Positions 9,101 through 16,735 of a stretch of 64,000 bases of DNA are shown piece after piece. Below the pieces are notes generated by a model, which was not told the DNA's origin, made no database searches, and saw nothing but the letters and a program-made list of their open reading frames with translations. Made by a program: the position numbers and the translations under genes. The stretch's first letter is position 1; each line of letters begins with the position of its first letter. This DNA is from CBDCWT01 sp965223305 (GTDB lineage: Bacteria > Planctomycetota > Planctomycetia > Pirellulales > Pirellulaceae), in contig CBDCWT010000084.1 of NCBI GenBank assembly GCA_965223305.1, positions 1 through 64,000 on the forward strand, in the 5' to 3' direction.

Positions 9101-10177
9101 GGCGAAAGCGCGCACCCGCTCAGCGCCGAAATCGAAGGCGATGTTGTATTCCTCACAAAGATTCCACTCCAATGCGAGGTGATGGCCAAATCTGGCGATC
9201 ATCTCACGGTAGTACAGTTTGCGCTCGACCCCCAGTTCGCCGTTGTCAAGCTCTTGTTTGTTGGCCTTCTCTGCCTCGTTGAACACCAGGTGCAAGAAGA
9301 TCCCTTTGCGCTGCGCGTGGGAGAATACTTCATTCCACTGGTCGAGCTTGCTGACGTCAAAGTGGAGGTTGTCGTTTTCTGGCGAACCTTGGGACTGTGG
9401 CTGCTTGGCCCACGGCCAGACATCCTGGCCGTCGCCGCCAACGTTCATCAGCAGCGCGTAGAGGCTGTTGACATGTTTCGAAGCCAGGTAGTTGAGTGCG
9501 CCGATGATTGCTCGCCCGCGGCCGTCTCCCCAATCGGGATCACCGGTTTGCCAGTCGTCGCGGTGTGCATCGTACTTGTGGCTGGGCGGTGTATCGTCGA
9601 AGCCGGCGTAGGCCAAGAAGTTCTCCGGCGAGTCGGTGCCGCCGCGGAGCCAGTAGGGGCCGTCGCGAAACTTGAGATAGTGTTTACCGACGTATTCGAG
9701 CCGCCCCCACTTGAGAAACCCAGGTGCTTGCTCGTCGCGAGGTCCAACGGTGAAGCTGCCACTGGCCCCGTCCCAGGCGGTCGGTGAGCCCGCATCGTGA
9801 CGTAGATCGACCGCGATCTTTTCACCGCGCCGAAACGACGCGCGGTACTTCCAATCGCCCGGCTGGTTCGCCGAGAACCTCACCCGCCAGACGTTGCCGT
9901 GCGCACCGCCGGCGCCGTCACCGGCAAAGAAACCTGGCACTTCCCAAGTCCCCCCGTCCGGTGCAGTCAAGGTCACCTGGAGGCGATAGTCCAAAAACGG
10001 ATTCGGATCGTCGTCCGTCTCCCGCGCTGTCGGGCCGGCAAAGGAAAGGGTGATCGGCTGCCAGACTCGCAGCTCACCGCTGATTGACATTCCCGTCGAC
10101 TCGTCGCCGTGGCTTCGCGATGTGGTCAGGAGTGCCGTCAGCAGTACCAGCGCCAAAACCGTCCATCCGGTCTTCAT
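6167..10177 (-). CDS. Secreted multidomain hydrolase: DUF5060/glycosidase-like, serine beta-lactamase-like, FG-GAP repeats
   Basis: A 1,336-residue exported protein. The start is the ATG at 10177 behind GGAGCAAGAGTT, and a signal peptide (MKTGWTVLALVLLTALL) follows. Residues about 30-145 look like a DUF5060 beta-sandwich. Residues 150-460 look like a TIM-barrel glycosidase module (YLKFRDGPYWLRGGTDSPEN, WNLCEEYN with candidate acid Glu). About 480-600 resembles the collagen-binding-like domain that often follows DUF5060. Residues 620-900 match class C beta-lactamase/esterase proteins, with FSAAK as SxxK nucleophile at about 670 and AYNDYG as the Tyr motif. From 970 onward, Asp-rich FG-GAP/VCBS repeats (GDINRDGYADVV, GDLNGDGRLDLV, GDIDGDGLEDLV) probably bind calcium in a beta-propeller. 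Three normally separate proteins are joined here. The substrate is unknown, probably a polysaccharide. The ECF sigma gene follows after 13 bp. Confidence 0.82.
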   Translation of the reverse strand: MKTGWTVLALVLLTALLTTSRSHGDESTGMSISGELRVWQPITLSFAGPTARETDDDPNPFLDYRLQVTLTAPDGGTWEVPGFFAGDGAGGAHGNVWRVRFSANQPGDWKYRASFRRGEKIAVDLRHDAGSPTAWDGASGSFTVGPRDEQAPGFLKWGRLEYVGKHYLKFRDGPYWLRGGTDSPENFLAYAGFDDTPPSHKYDAHRDDWQTGDPDWGDGRGRAIIGALNYLASKHVNSLYALLMNVGGDGQDVWPWAKQPQSQGSPENDNLHFDVSKLDQWNEVFSHAQRKGIFLHLVFNEAEKANKQELDNGELGVERKLYYREMIARFGHHLALEWNLCEEYNIAFDFGAERVRAFADYVRAVDPYSHPVTVHSAGDPTKALQFTFGDERFGLTSIQLNQRRIDQVAEAIHQATRQAGRPLPVSLDEFTIDAGQGKSWVPVDDAELHRKQKLWPTYFSGGMIEFILEGLLDVDTFQSEQRDALWAYLWNARKFMQDELPFWKMHPDDRLVRGAATIEVGVGKGKTTPLGPQVFCLPGQVYAVYLPVATSTGQLDLSAAEGTFEQRWYDPRSGEFRGQPRQLAGGSWAALGPPPAEPDQDWVALFKVAAAEPRARFPQQTWQTVSPLKLGLRADRLEQLAEALGGRGAVVKHGYIVQRWGDQSLTSDWFSAAKPVLGTLLLFAIAEGKVDGVDTPLTEFGWELSEKDRSMTLRQLANMTSGYARPEAPGAAWAYNDYGIQLYQQTIFDRIFADDPGSVANDPSRLGALGLADGLTFASRTRRLEASVRDFARIAWFWLHRGQWDGRQLIPGHLWDEVMRRQVPADLPHTADAETNDYLQIESFGGGSDHFTEFGAGVYGFNWWFNARGRLHPTAPTWPDAPTDLVMAIGVRGNYCALLPSQNAILVAAEADWGQLEAGRSDTRLNHILAQFAEAVTPQTGGQPADDPQQAGAPSEFQKTVLAREYYCDGIHTGDINRDGYADVVAGPYWYAGPEFTSAHAFYPAVVQVPQRSPSNSMFSFVHDFSGDGWPDILVLGRVHKHAAYWYENPGAGVDHDNAGPWPKHYAFERVRGESPTLVDMDGDGRPQLICHWEGRWGWIEPVWDAPRKPWRFQPLSDPHDWPQFYHGTGVGDLNGDGRLDLVINDGWFAQPEQANTVWDWHPQRFSPGRGGAQMFVQDVDGDGDGDVITSLDAHEWGLAWFEQHRDDGEIAFRMHQIMGTRSEIDRYGVAFTQPHALDVGDIDGDGLEDLVVGKRMWAHGPQGDIEPGAAPVLYWFRLKREDGTVRFEPHLIDTRSGVGVQVTIADLNDDGRQDILTASKLGSFVFVNQRPAANR

Positions 10178-10390
10178 AACTCTTGCTCCCACTCACTGGA
10201 ACCGGTCTGTCGATGCCGCCTGCCGTTCGACCCCGGGTGGACACCTCCGACCGAGGACATTCGTATCCCGTCGCTTCTTCAGCACGTAGGCTGTGACAAG
10301 GCCTTGTTTGAGAGGGGCCGGTAAGCTGGCCTGGACATTATACCCGGATTGTTTGTGGGCAATCTGCGGGGATGAGTGGGGGGGCCGGGC

Positions 10391-10600
10391 GATCGGGAGG
10401 ACGAGGTGATCGGGAGGGCGAGGTGATCGGGAGCGCGAGGTGATCGGGAGGGCGAGGCTCCTGCCGAGCCGAAGGAGCAAGTAACGGCTCCGCCGGAGCG
10501 TCGCCCTCCCAGACATTCGGTCGCCCTTCCGGACCTTCGGTCGCCCTCCGAAGAACTCGGTCACCCTCCCGAGAATTCGTCCTCCCGGACAATCAGTCGT
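10391..10600. repeat. Degenerate tandem repeat (17-bp unit) grading into dispersed GC-rich repeats
   Basis: A unit of the type GATCGGGAGGGCGAGGT is repeated four times from 10391, and the last copy runs into the full dispersed repeat GGGAGGGCGAGGCTCC. Fragmentary inverted copies (TCGCCCTCCC) follow up to about 10600. The surrounding stretch 10178-10961 contains no supported gene. Confidence 0.7.
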
Positions 10601-10694
10601 CTACCCGGATGATGCGGGCGCCTGACGGAACGACACGAACCACGATCGACCAGGTCGAATCGGTCCGGTGGCAGGCTCCCTGTTCGGATGGTTA

Positions 10695-10718
10695 CGGCAC
10701 ACGGAGTGTGCCTACTAC
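10695..10718. repeat. GGCACACGGAGTGTGCC palindrome, single copy
   Basis: CGGCACACGGAGTGTGCCTA at 10695 is a member of the palindrome family found at 1581, 36463, 36496 and 46189. It is intergenic. Confidence 0.7.
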
Positions 10719-10961
10719 TTTGTGCTCGCGATCAGCGGCGCGACCCCATTACTTTTGCGTGTCCAGTGCAACTATTCTGCATACCGCAGCCCCCTGTGTC
10801 GCGATACGTTTCCGTTAGGCCTGGAAATGAATGTCACCGACTAAGGAAAGGCAGAAAGAAGCGGAGGTCCTGTTATCAACGAAATGCCCGCTTCAACAGC
10901 TAAGGAAAGCGGATTCAACAGTGTTCCATCGAATGTAGAAACTGGACTGCAGGAGAATTCG

Positions 10962-11285
10962 ATGACTGAAGGCAATCGACGCATTTTCATCAAAGCGACA
11001 TTAACCAGTGCACCGGGAGTGATCGACCATCGCTCCGATGCCGCGGCTTTCTCCGAGCAAGAAGACGACCTCGCGGACTTGCTGCGCGACTTGCAACTCG
11101 ACCCGGCGCGTGACAAAAACGACAGCAACAGCGCGGGACCGCGACAACTTGTCTGCGAGGCCGTTTTTGAACCACACACGGGGGATTCACTGGTGGTTCG
11201 AGCGAGCGATACCCCACGATCGTCCTCGGTTTCCGTTGGAGAAGCATCATGTCGAAAACAACGGGATCAAGAACTGGAGCCGTAG
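10962..11285 (+). CDS. Hypothetical acidic protein
   Basis: A 107-residue frame beginning at an ATG preceded by AGGAG at good spacing. The first 90 residues are acidic and varied in composition (AAAFSEQEDDLADLLRDLQL), unlike the repeat-derived frames nearby, so translation is plausible. There is no signal peptide, membrane segment or known motif. An in-frame ATG at 10884 has no better ribosome-binding site. It stands alone on the plus strand, convergent with the M56-sensor operon. Function unknown. It may be spurious. Confidence 0.4.
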   Translation: MTEGNRRIFIKATLTSAPGVIDHRSDAAAFSEQEDDLADLLRDLQLDPARDKNDSNSAGPRQLVCEAVFEPHTGDSLVVRASDTPRSSSVSVGEASCRKQRDQELEP

Positions 11286-11380
11286 CGGCTCCGTCGTTGC
11301 TCAATGGCCGGACCGCGTGTGGACAATGAGCAACTCGGACTCTGCCACCGGTTGAAGACGCCGCCCGGTGGTCCGTGGAC

Positions 11381-11409
11381 GAAAACAGCCGGACGGAGTC
11401 GCCCGGCTG
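11381..11409 (-). terminator. Rho-independent terminator of the M56-sensor operon
   Basis: Read on the minus strand, a perfect 7-bp stem (CAGCCGG / CCGGCTG) with a 10-base loop is followed directly by TTTTC. It begins 31 bp after the stop codon at 11440. Confidence 0.72.
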
Positions 11410-11439
11410 CCTCTTGCCCGCTGTCGCTGTCGAACTGGT

Positions 11440-12456
11440 CTATCTCAGCAACTCCGGTGTCAGCACCAGGTAAGTGCCTTCCTCGCTGGCCGCCCGCAGC
11501 ACCACCGACTGGTTGTTCGAGATCAACACTCGAGAGCCAGTCTCGCCGTCATAGGTTGGTGCGCCCGCCCGATCCAACTTCATGGCTAACATGATCCTCG
11601 CGTCCGCTTGGATATGTGGTGTCACCTCGATACGGATCCCGTCGACCTCGACGCGAGAACACTTACCGGTATCGCACGTGATCGCAGGGGCCTGTTTCGC
11701 CTCGATCAGCTGGTTCTTCTTCATGATCCGCAGCGACGCCGAGAACTGATCGCTATCAGCCAGCAAGACGTTCCCGCTCTGAAATACTTTGAACTCGGTC
11801 ATGTTGTCATGCTTGTCTGTCAGCACTTCGACATGCATCCTCACCCTGGCCTGTTTCACGTTGACCAGCTGTGGCCAAATGATCCGCGGCAGCTCGAGGG
11901 TTACTTTCCCGTCTGAACCCACGAGTGTGTACTGGTCGGTTCCAGCGATGAGTGCACCATCCGGGAGGCTGCTCACGGCGATCGGAGCGACGACAGGAGG
12001 TTGAGCCACAACGGCATCCGTTGCTTGCTGCTGTGTAGTTCCTTTCGTTGAAGCAACGGGTTGTTCTACTACTGCCGCACCTGCCGCACCCGCCACACCC
12101 GCCACACCTGCCACACCCGTTACTCCCGTGACCATCACACGGTCTCCCGGCAACAACTTGATATTGTCTTCCGGCCTTCGCTCGTTGTCAGTTCCTTGCC
12201 AACGAACGGAAATCGCCGCTTTATCGCCGGCGACTGTAGACCGGCGTATCACGATTTTCGCGGAACTGAAGTCGGCCCCCGGAAACGCCGTATCGAGGAC
12301 GCTACTAAGGTCGGTGTTGGCTGTACACGGCAGCCTCCACGCGAAGTCGCCCGCCCGCTCGGTCTTGAGCATCACGTAGATCGCTTTGCTGTTGTCACGC
12401 AGCACTTCGACCGTGACTCCCGGCTGTCCAGGAGCGATCCCCAACCTCTGATTCAC
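11440..12456 (-). CDS. C-terminal part of M56-sensor/polysaccharide-export fusion (split by frameshift)
   Basis: 338 residues. The frame opens with GTG AAT CAG inside the preceding gene, which it overlaps by 62 bp. Its first residues (NQRLGIAPGQPGVTVEVL) complete the polysaccharide-export (Wza-like) domain that begins at the end of the upstream frame. A Gly/Ala/Val linker follows (VTGVAGVAGVAGAAGAA, about 112-128). The last 180 residues look like a beta-rich secretin-type region (VRMHVEVLTD, IRIEVTPHIQADARIML). I read it not as an independent gene but as the continuation of 12395-13732, shifted by one extra base in the GGG at 12463-12465. Translation by coupling from the GTG remains possible. 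Export and secretin-like folds are known from outer-membrane polymer translocation. A sensory role here is inference. Confidence 0.65.
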   Translation of the reverse strand: MNQRLGIAPGQPGVTVEVLRDNSKAIYVMLKTERAGDFAWRLPCTANTDLSSVLDTAFPGADFSSAKIVIRRSTVAGDKAAISVRWQGTDNERRPEDNIKLLPGDRVMVTGVTGVAGVAGVAGAAGAAVVEQPVASTKGTTQQQATDAVVAQPPVVAPIAVSSLPDGALIAGTDQYTLVGSDGKVTLELPRIIWPQLVNVKQARVRMHVEVLTDKHDNMTEFKVFQSGNVLLADSDQFSASLRIMKKNQLIEAKQAPAITCDTGKCSRVEVDGIRIEVTPHIQADARIMLAMKLDRAGAPTYDGETGSRVLISNNQSVVLRAASEEGTYLVLTPELLR

Positions 12457-13732
12457 AGCTTCGGGTGATTTCCTTCACGGTCTTACCCGCAACTGGGATG
12501 TCGCCAAATTCTAGACTCACCATCCCTTCCGGATTCACCAGATAGACCCCACCGACCCCGGAACTGGACGTAGAAGGTCCAGCGGCCGTGGGGTTGCCAG
12601 TCGCCGTGATCTTGATCAAGTCTGGTGCACCCACACGGTAGGGCACGAGCCCGGTCCTGGCGAGAGCCGCTTGTCGTGTTTCAGCAGCAGACTCTGCGAC
12701 CTCGACGGGTGCTCGAGCAGCGGGTTCTTCGTCTGCCGCCACCACTTCGATGCGAATCGACTGGATCAGAACGAGCCCTGAGAGCAACATCGGTAGCAAG
12801 AACTTTGTCATTTTCGATTCCTCCTTGAATCGTGAACGAACGAGCCGCCGAATTCGGCTAGATAAGACACCACCTCGAGCGGCGACAGATCCCGAGGGTG
12901 GTAGCGAAGTAAACTCTGCGACCTTCAGCAGCGTCGACGGATAGGACCCCTGGAAGTTCCGTTCGTGGTTACCCATGGCGATCTCGTCGCAGGCCCATTC
13001 AGCAGCCTCGTCGCAGGCGCGAACTGCCTTCCAGGCGAGCGGGTTAAACCACTGAGGGAGAGCCAGCAGACGAATCGTGGCAGATTTCCAAAGATCGCCA
13101 CGCGCCAGGTGCGCCAGCTCATGGCGTAAGATCGCTACACGTTCGTTCCCCTCCAGAGCCGACCACAGGCGTTGCGGAGCTAAGATCAAGTAAAAGAACG
13201 GTACGAAGCACAACAGAGGCCCAGTTCGGTCTGTGATCCGAAACTGCACCTTGCCTCTTGTTGCGGTCTCACCGATCAGCGCCTCCCATTCATTGTTCCA
13301 CTGGGCGTTCAGCGGAGAGCGGCCGTAGGGAAGGGTGTAGAGCAATAAAATGTACTTCCGGAGCAGACGAAAGGCCGCGACCGCAGCCCCTCCGACCCAA
13401 AAAACTGTTGCGCAAGCCGACAGCAAAACGAATGAGCTTCCCGTCGTGAGCGGCGCGGGGGAGACGGTCCGCTCGACTTTCCCATCCGGTTCCCATACCT
13501 GCCCCGCGACCAACGTACCTTCGGCGCTCGTGTCCACAATGCTGGAGTTTGCGACCGGCAAGCTCAGTACCACAGGAAAAAACGCCCAACCTTGCAGCAA
13601 CACCAAACACCAAGCAACCCGATGGATTGCCGGCGAGTGTACCCGGCACGCCCGTAGCAGCAGCGTGGCAACACCCGCCGCAAAGGTAGTGCACACAGTC
13701 GTACGGAGCAGCGTTAGCGCGATCCCTTCCAT
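12395..13732 (-). CDS. BlaR1-type M56 membrane metalloprotease sensor with start of polysaccharide-export domain
   Basis: 445 residues. The N-terminal 330 form a BlaR1/MecR1-type M56 peptidase: membrane helices at about 8-28, 38-58 and 97-120, then LRHELAHLARGDLW with the HExxH zinc site near residue 207, the following WFNPLAW and ACDE signatures, and another helix near 315. In BlaR1 systems the cytosolic protease loop triggers cleavage of the BlaI repressor. The BlaI-like gene overlaps this one by 19 bp upstream, so the pair is intact in arrangement. Residues 360-425 begin a polysaccharide-export domain (GAPDLIKITATGN, VSLEFGDIPVAGKTVKEIT). The last 22 residues are out of frame. Deleting one C of the ACCCGAA at about 12462 joins it to 11440-12456 as one 763-residue protein. 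Confidence 0.8.
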   Translation of the reverse strand: MEGIALTLLRTTVCTTFAAGVATLLLRACRVHSPAIHRVAWCLVLLQGWAFFPVVLSLPVANSSIVDTSAEGTLVAGQVWEPDGKVERTVSPAPLTTGSSFVLLSACATVFWVGGAAVAAFRLLRKYILLLYTLPYGRSPLNAQWNNEWEALIGETATRGKVQFRITDRTGPLLCFVPFFYLILAPQRLWSALEGNERVAILRHELAHLARGDLWKSATIRLLALPQWFNPLAWKAVRACDEAAEWACDEIAMGNHERNFQGSYPSTLLKVAEFTSLPPSGSVAARGGVLSSRIRRLVRSRFKEESKMTKFLLPMLLSGLVLIQSIRIEVVAADEEPAARAPVEVAESAAETRQAALARTGLVPYRVGAPDLIKITATGNPTAAGPSTSSSGVGGVYLVNPEGMVSLEFGDIPVAGKTVKEITRSCESEVGDRSWTAGSHGRSAA

Positions 13733-14079
13733 TTCCGTTTTTTCCTACTTTCACTTTTCAGACGTTCTTCCGCATCGGCCACCAGCTGTTTCAGTTCGCT
13801 TAGTTCTGCTGCGGAAATGGACTCGCGATTCACCAGATGCGCCACGAGCGGTGTGACCTGCCCATCGCTCACGCGCTCGACGAGCAGGTCTAGATCCGCA
13901 CCACGAACTTCTTCGGCTGTCACGACTGCCGAGTATTTTGCCGGACGCTCTTTCGACTTGGTCGCCACACCTTTTTTCACCAGCCGATTGAGCCGCGTTT
14001 GGACAGTGGTGTAACCGATCGGGAGTCCCAGCGATTGCTGCGCCTCCAAAATCGTCACGCCCCCTTCACGCCAGAGCAT
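13714..14079 (-). CDS. BlaI/MecI/CopY-type transcriptional repressor, N-terminus shifted out of frame
   Basis: 121 residues from the first in-frame ATG. The winged-helix repressor fold of BlaI is clear: LGLPIGYTTVQTRLNRLVKKG is the recognition region and a C-terminal dimerisation helix follows. The family normally starts about 20 residues earlier. Upstream, the frame reads RRHQLPRLAAGELELLQMLW, exactly the missing first helix, and a good ATG lies at 14140. A run of seven A (14131-14137 on the plus strand as T) puts that ATG one base out of frame, whereas six would give MKKRRHQLPRL. The gene is therefore either mis-sequenced, really damaged, or read through slippage on the A7 run. It overlaps the M56 sensor gene by 19 bp and probably represses this operon. 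Confidence 0.78.
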   Translation of the reverse strand: MLWREGGVTILEAQQSLGLPIGYTTVQTRLNRLVKKGVATKSKERPAKYSAVVTAEEVRGADLDLLVERVSDGQVTPLVAHLVNRESISAAELSELKQLVADAEERLKSESRKKRKWKGSR

Positions 14080-14397
14080 TTGCAGCAGTTCAAGTTCTCC
14101 CGCAGCAAGCCGCGGTAGTTGATGACGGCGTTTTTTTCATGGCAACAGCGGGACTCGCCCCCTGTTGTTCGTCCGAACAACGTCGTAGCGAATCGCCTTT
14201 AGGTCTTCTTTAGGTTTCTAAGTCAACGGGTTTGATTTTGGGACAAGCGAATGAGCCGGAATCTGTCGGAATTCGCTTGTGGGAACCGTGGGCTAACGCC
14301 CAGCGGCTGATGTCGCAGTAGCACGCTCGGCCGTCCAGTGATGTCATGCGGCAGATTGTTACGACTTGGGTCATAGTTGGCAAGATCAATTGTGGCT

Positions 14398-14574
14398 GGC
14401 ACTCGATCGTCTAACCGGGGGTCTACCGCGAACTCGATCGTGTAACCGCGACGCAGAGGGGACCTGCCGCGAGAAGCTGTGCAAAAACCGTCAATCGCAG
14501 ACCGGCAGGGCCCCGACGCCGAGCGTGAATGCTCGGAGTGGGACGCATCGCGGTTGAGTGTTGTTGTGACGCCG
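14398..14574. repeat. Direct repeat, copy 1 (about 175 bp)
   Basis: This segment, with core GACCTGCCGCGAGAAGCTGT, recurs at 16283-16443 with only a few differences over its first 125 bp. It lies downstream of the ATP-grasp gene. The stretch 14141-14683 has no supported gene. Confidence 0.8.
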
Positions 14575-14621
14575 CGAACGCGTGGGGCCTGGATTGGCAT
14601 AGCTGAGGTTGTTGCTCTTGT

Positions 14622-14690
14622 GGCGGACGGCTCACGGAGTGAGCCTGCTACTATGATTGCGGACGGCTCGCGGAGTGAGTTTGTTACCAG
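14622..14690. repeat. Two diverged GGCTCACGGAGTGAGCC palindromes
   Basis: GGACGGCTCACGGAGTGAGC and, after about 14 bp, GGACGGCTCGCGGAGTGAGT. These are relatives of the GGCACACTCCGTGTGCC family. The second copy runs into the stop codon of the ATP-grasp gene at 14684. Confidence 0.6.
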
Positions 14691-15541
14691 AGACGCTCGA
14701 CGGCTTCCGCAAATCGCTCCGGCGAGAGCGGATCGAAGGGAAAGTAGAGCGATGGCTCGATCAACTCTAACTCCATCAGCGCAATTCCCTTTCCACCCTC
14801 TAGACGGACCAGGTCAACGCGGGCATAGAGCACTTGCGTGCCGATTGCCTCGACTGCCTGAGCACCGACGCTCAGCATGTCTTCATCGGGTGTGGCCGTT
14901 CGCACGATGCCGCCGTGCTCTTCCTGGACTCGAAAATCACCGCTCCGCGGCCTCTTCAAGACTGTGTGGCTGTAGGTTCCGCCAAAATAAAACAGCGAAT
15001 ACTCTCCCACTGTCTCGATGGTCTCCAGGTACGGCTGAACCATGACTTCACGATCGCGTAGCACGTTGTGGGCGACCCGTAGCTCGGCAGAGTTCTCGAG
15101 CCTGAATGTGTCGTCCGCATTGGCGCCGATGACCGGTTTAACAACGACTCGCTCGGTGCCACACTCGTCCTTGAGTTTGCTCCAGCGATGGGGGTCGAGC
15201 CCAGTGGTCCACAACGTAGGCACGACTGGAACCCCTCGTTCCTCCAGATCGCGGAGATAAGTCTTGTGGATGTTCCAGCGCACAACTTCCAGATGGTTCT
15301 CAAGGCGCGCATGCGATCGATCGATCTCCTCGAGCGCCTTCAGGAAACGAGCGACATCGTTTTGATAGTCCCATGTCGAACGGATGACGACCAGGTCGCA
15401 GTCGTCCCAACAAGTTGTTGACGTCGTCCAGGGAACGGTCTCGACTTGCCAGCCTCGGGAGGCCATCGGTTCGCTGACGAGGTCGTCATAGATATAAAAC
15501 CCATCGGGCTGGTCCATCGTCAAGAACACGCAGCGTCGCAT
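14684..15541 (-). CDS. ATP-grasp domain protein (RimK/glutathione-synthetase-like ligase)
   Basis: 285 residues, with ATG at 15541. The fold is that of the ATP-grasp superfamily: an N-terminal subdomain (DLVVIRSTWDYQ), the nucleotide-binding Lys in VVVKPVIGANADDTF, the VQPYLETI loop, EYSLFYFGGTYSHTVLKRP, and the metal-binding end ALMELELIEPSLYF. Such enzymes join a carboxylate to an amine or thiol using ATP, as glutathione synthetase, RimK and the D-cycloserine ligase do. The closest impression is the small single-protein group (COG0189-like) that includes cycloserine ligase, but the substrate cannot be told. A GNAT acetyltransferase gene starts 77 bp away in the divergent direction and may share its promoter region. 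Confidence 0.83.
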   Translation of the reverse strand: MRRCVFLTMDQPDGFYIYDDLVSEPMASRGWQVETVPWTTSTTCWDDCDLVVIRSTWDYQNDVARFLKALEEIDRSHARLENHLEVVRWNIHKTYLRDLEERGVPVVPTLWTTGLDPHRWSKLKDECGTERVVVKPVIGANADDTFRLENSAELRVAHNVLRDREVMVQPYLETIETVGEYSLFYFGGTYSHTVLKRPRSGDFRVQEEHGGIVRTATPDEDMLSVGAQAVEAIGTQVLYARVDLVRLEGGKGIALMELELIEPSLYFPFDPLSPERFAEAVERLW

Positions 15542-15618
15542 AGAATAGAATTGAGGTTCAAGAGTACGAGAACGAGAACTGCGGCGACCAGTGGCCAGCC
15601 GAACAAGGTGCTACCGTA

Positions 15619-16170
15619 ATGAACCGAGCCGACGAGCAAAAGACCACGTATCGCTTGGAAATGTCGAGCCCAGATGACTTGCGGCGCGCGGCGACGGCAG
15701 TTGTTGAACTGGATGTCCGACGTGTGGAGATCGCCTGTCCTGAGTTTAATTGGTTCTTGCACCAAGCGGTGGGGGCCGAATTCCGCTGGGGCGGCCGCGG
15801 GGACTGGGGACCGCAAGAGTGGTCGGCGTACGTGGATCGCGCGGAGCTGGAGACGTGGGTGGCGTACGTGTCAGGAGCTCCCGCTGGTTACTACGAGCTG
15901 GAAAAACAAGACGACGGCAGCATGAGAATTCTGCGTTTCGGGCTGCGACGACCGTTCTTCGGCCGGGGGTTCGGCGGCGCGCTGCTGACCAAGGCAGTCG
16001 AGCGAGCTTGGCAGTCCGGTGCCAACCGTGTCTGGTTGACGACTTGCTCGCACGACCACCCGCATGCGCTGAGCAACTATCTTGGACGTGGGTTTCGGCT
16101 GGTCGAGGAATCAGTCGGGCCGTCCAATCCGCCCTGCCAGTCGGCGCTGTTCATGACCCGGCGGGACTAA
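15619..16170 (+). CDS. GNAT-family N-acetyltransferase
   Basis: 183 residues. The acetyl-CoA binding signature is RRPFFGRGFGGALLTKAVE (around 112-130), preceded by the beta strand AGYYELEKQDDGSMRILRFG and followed by VWLTTCSHDHPHALSNYLGRGF, the typical GNAT end. GNAT enzymes transfer acetyl groups from CoA to amines of small molecules or proteins. The gene is divergent from the ATP-grasp gene, with 77 bp between the starts. Amine acceptor unknown. A direct-repeat copy follows 110 bp after the stop. Confidence 0.85.
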   Translation: MNRADEQKTTYRLEMSSPDDLRRAATAVVELDVRRVEIACPEFNWFLHQAVGAEFRWGGRGDWGPQEWSAYVDRAELETWVAYVSGAPAGYYELEKQDDGSMRILRFGLRRPFFGRGFGGALLTKAVERAWQSGANRVWLTTCSHDHPHALSNYLGRGFRLVEESVGPSNPPCQSALFMTRRD

Positions 16171-16282
16171 GCCTCGCGGTGAATGACAGGCCGCGACACC
16201 CGAATCAGCCGGACCGCGTTAGCGGCCGGTTTACGGTTCGCTCGATAACATGGACCGCGAGATTCCGAACCTCCTCCGGCAG

Positions 16283-16443
16283 GCACTCGATCGTCTCACC
16301 CGGAGGCCTACCGCGAACTCGATCGTTTAACCGCGACGCAGAGGGGACCTGCCGCGAGAAGCTGTGCAAAAACCGTCAAGTGCAGACCGGCAGGGCCCCG
16401 ACGCCGAGCGGGACGTAGTGCGGTTGAGTATTGCTGTGATGCT
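16283..16443. repeat. Direct repeat, copy 2
   Basis: The same sequence as 14398-14574, in the same orientation. The two copies bracket the ATP-grasp/GNAT pair at a distance of about 1.9 kb. Confidence 0.8.
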
Positions 16444-16555
16444 GTTGGCTTTGCGCAGCCGGTCTCCCGACCTACTACAATGGTCGCAACCCGCCAACAT
16501 TGCTGGTGTTGTTGCCGTGTTCCAAGCCTTCCCCACCGCTTCCCGAGGTCGCCCT

Positions 16556-16735
16556 ATGTCAGCGCACACTTGCTGGATGTCGAGCGTTACGTTGTTACTG
16601 ACTTGCTGCTGCAGCGCGTTCGCACTCGAGGAGGCCAACATCCAACGGTATCTGGAACGGCCGATCATCGGTAGCGAGACGACGCTCGCCGAGGTTCAGC
16701 GGTATACCGAGCGGGGCGTGCCCCGCAGTGGTTAA
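16556..16735 (+). pseudogene. N-terminal remnant of a planctomycete carbohydrate-esterase-like hydrolase
   Basis: 59 residues: a secretion signal (SSVTLLLTCCCSAFALEEA) and then IQRYLERPIIGSETTLAEVQ and RYTERGVPR. This resembles the first 60 residues of secreted alpha/beta-hydrolase or acetyl-xylan-esterase-like proteins of planctomycetes (recalled family pattern, not searched). The frame stops right after GVPRSG, and no catalytic part follows in any frame. Instead, the oppositely oriented DUF1559 gene ends here, with overlapping stop codons at 16732-16735. I read it as a gene whose 3' part was deleted or replaced. A genuine small secreted peptide is the alternative. Confidence 0.5.
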
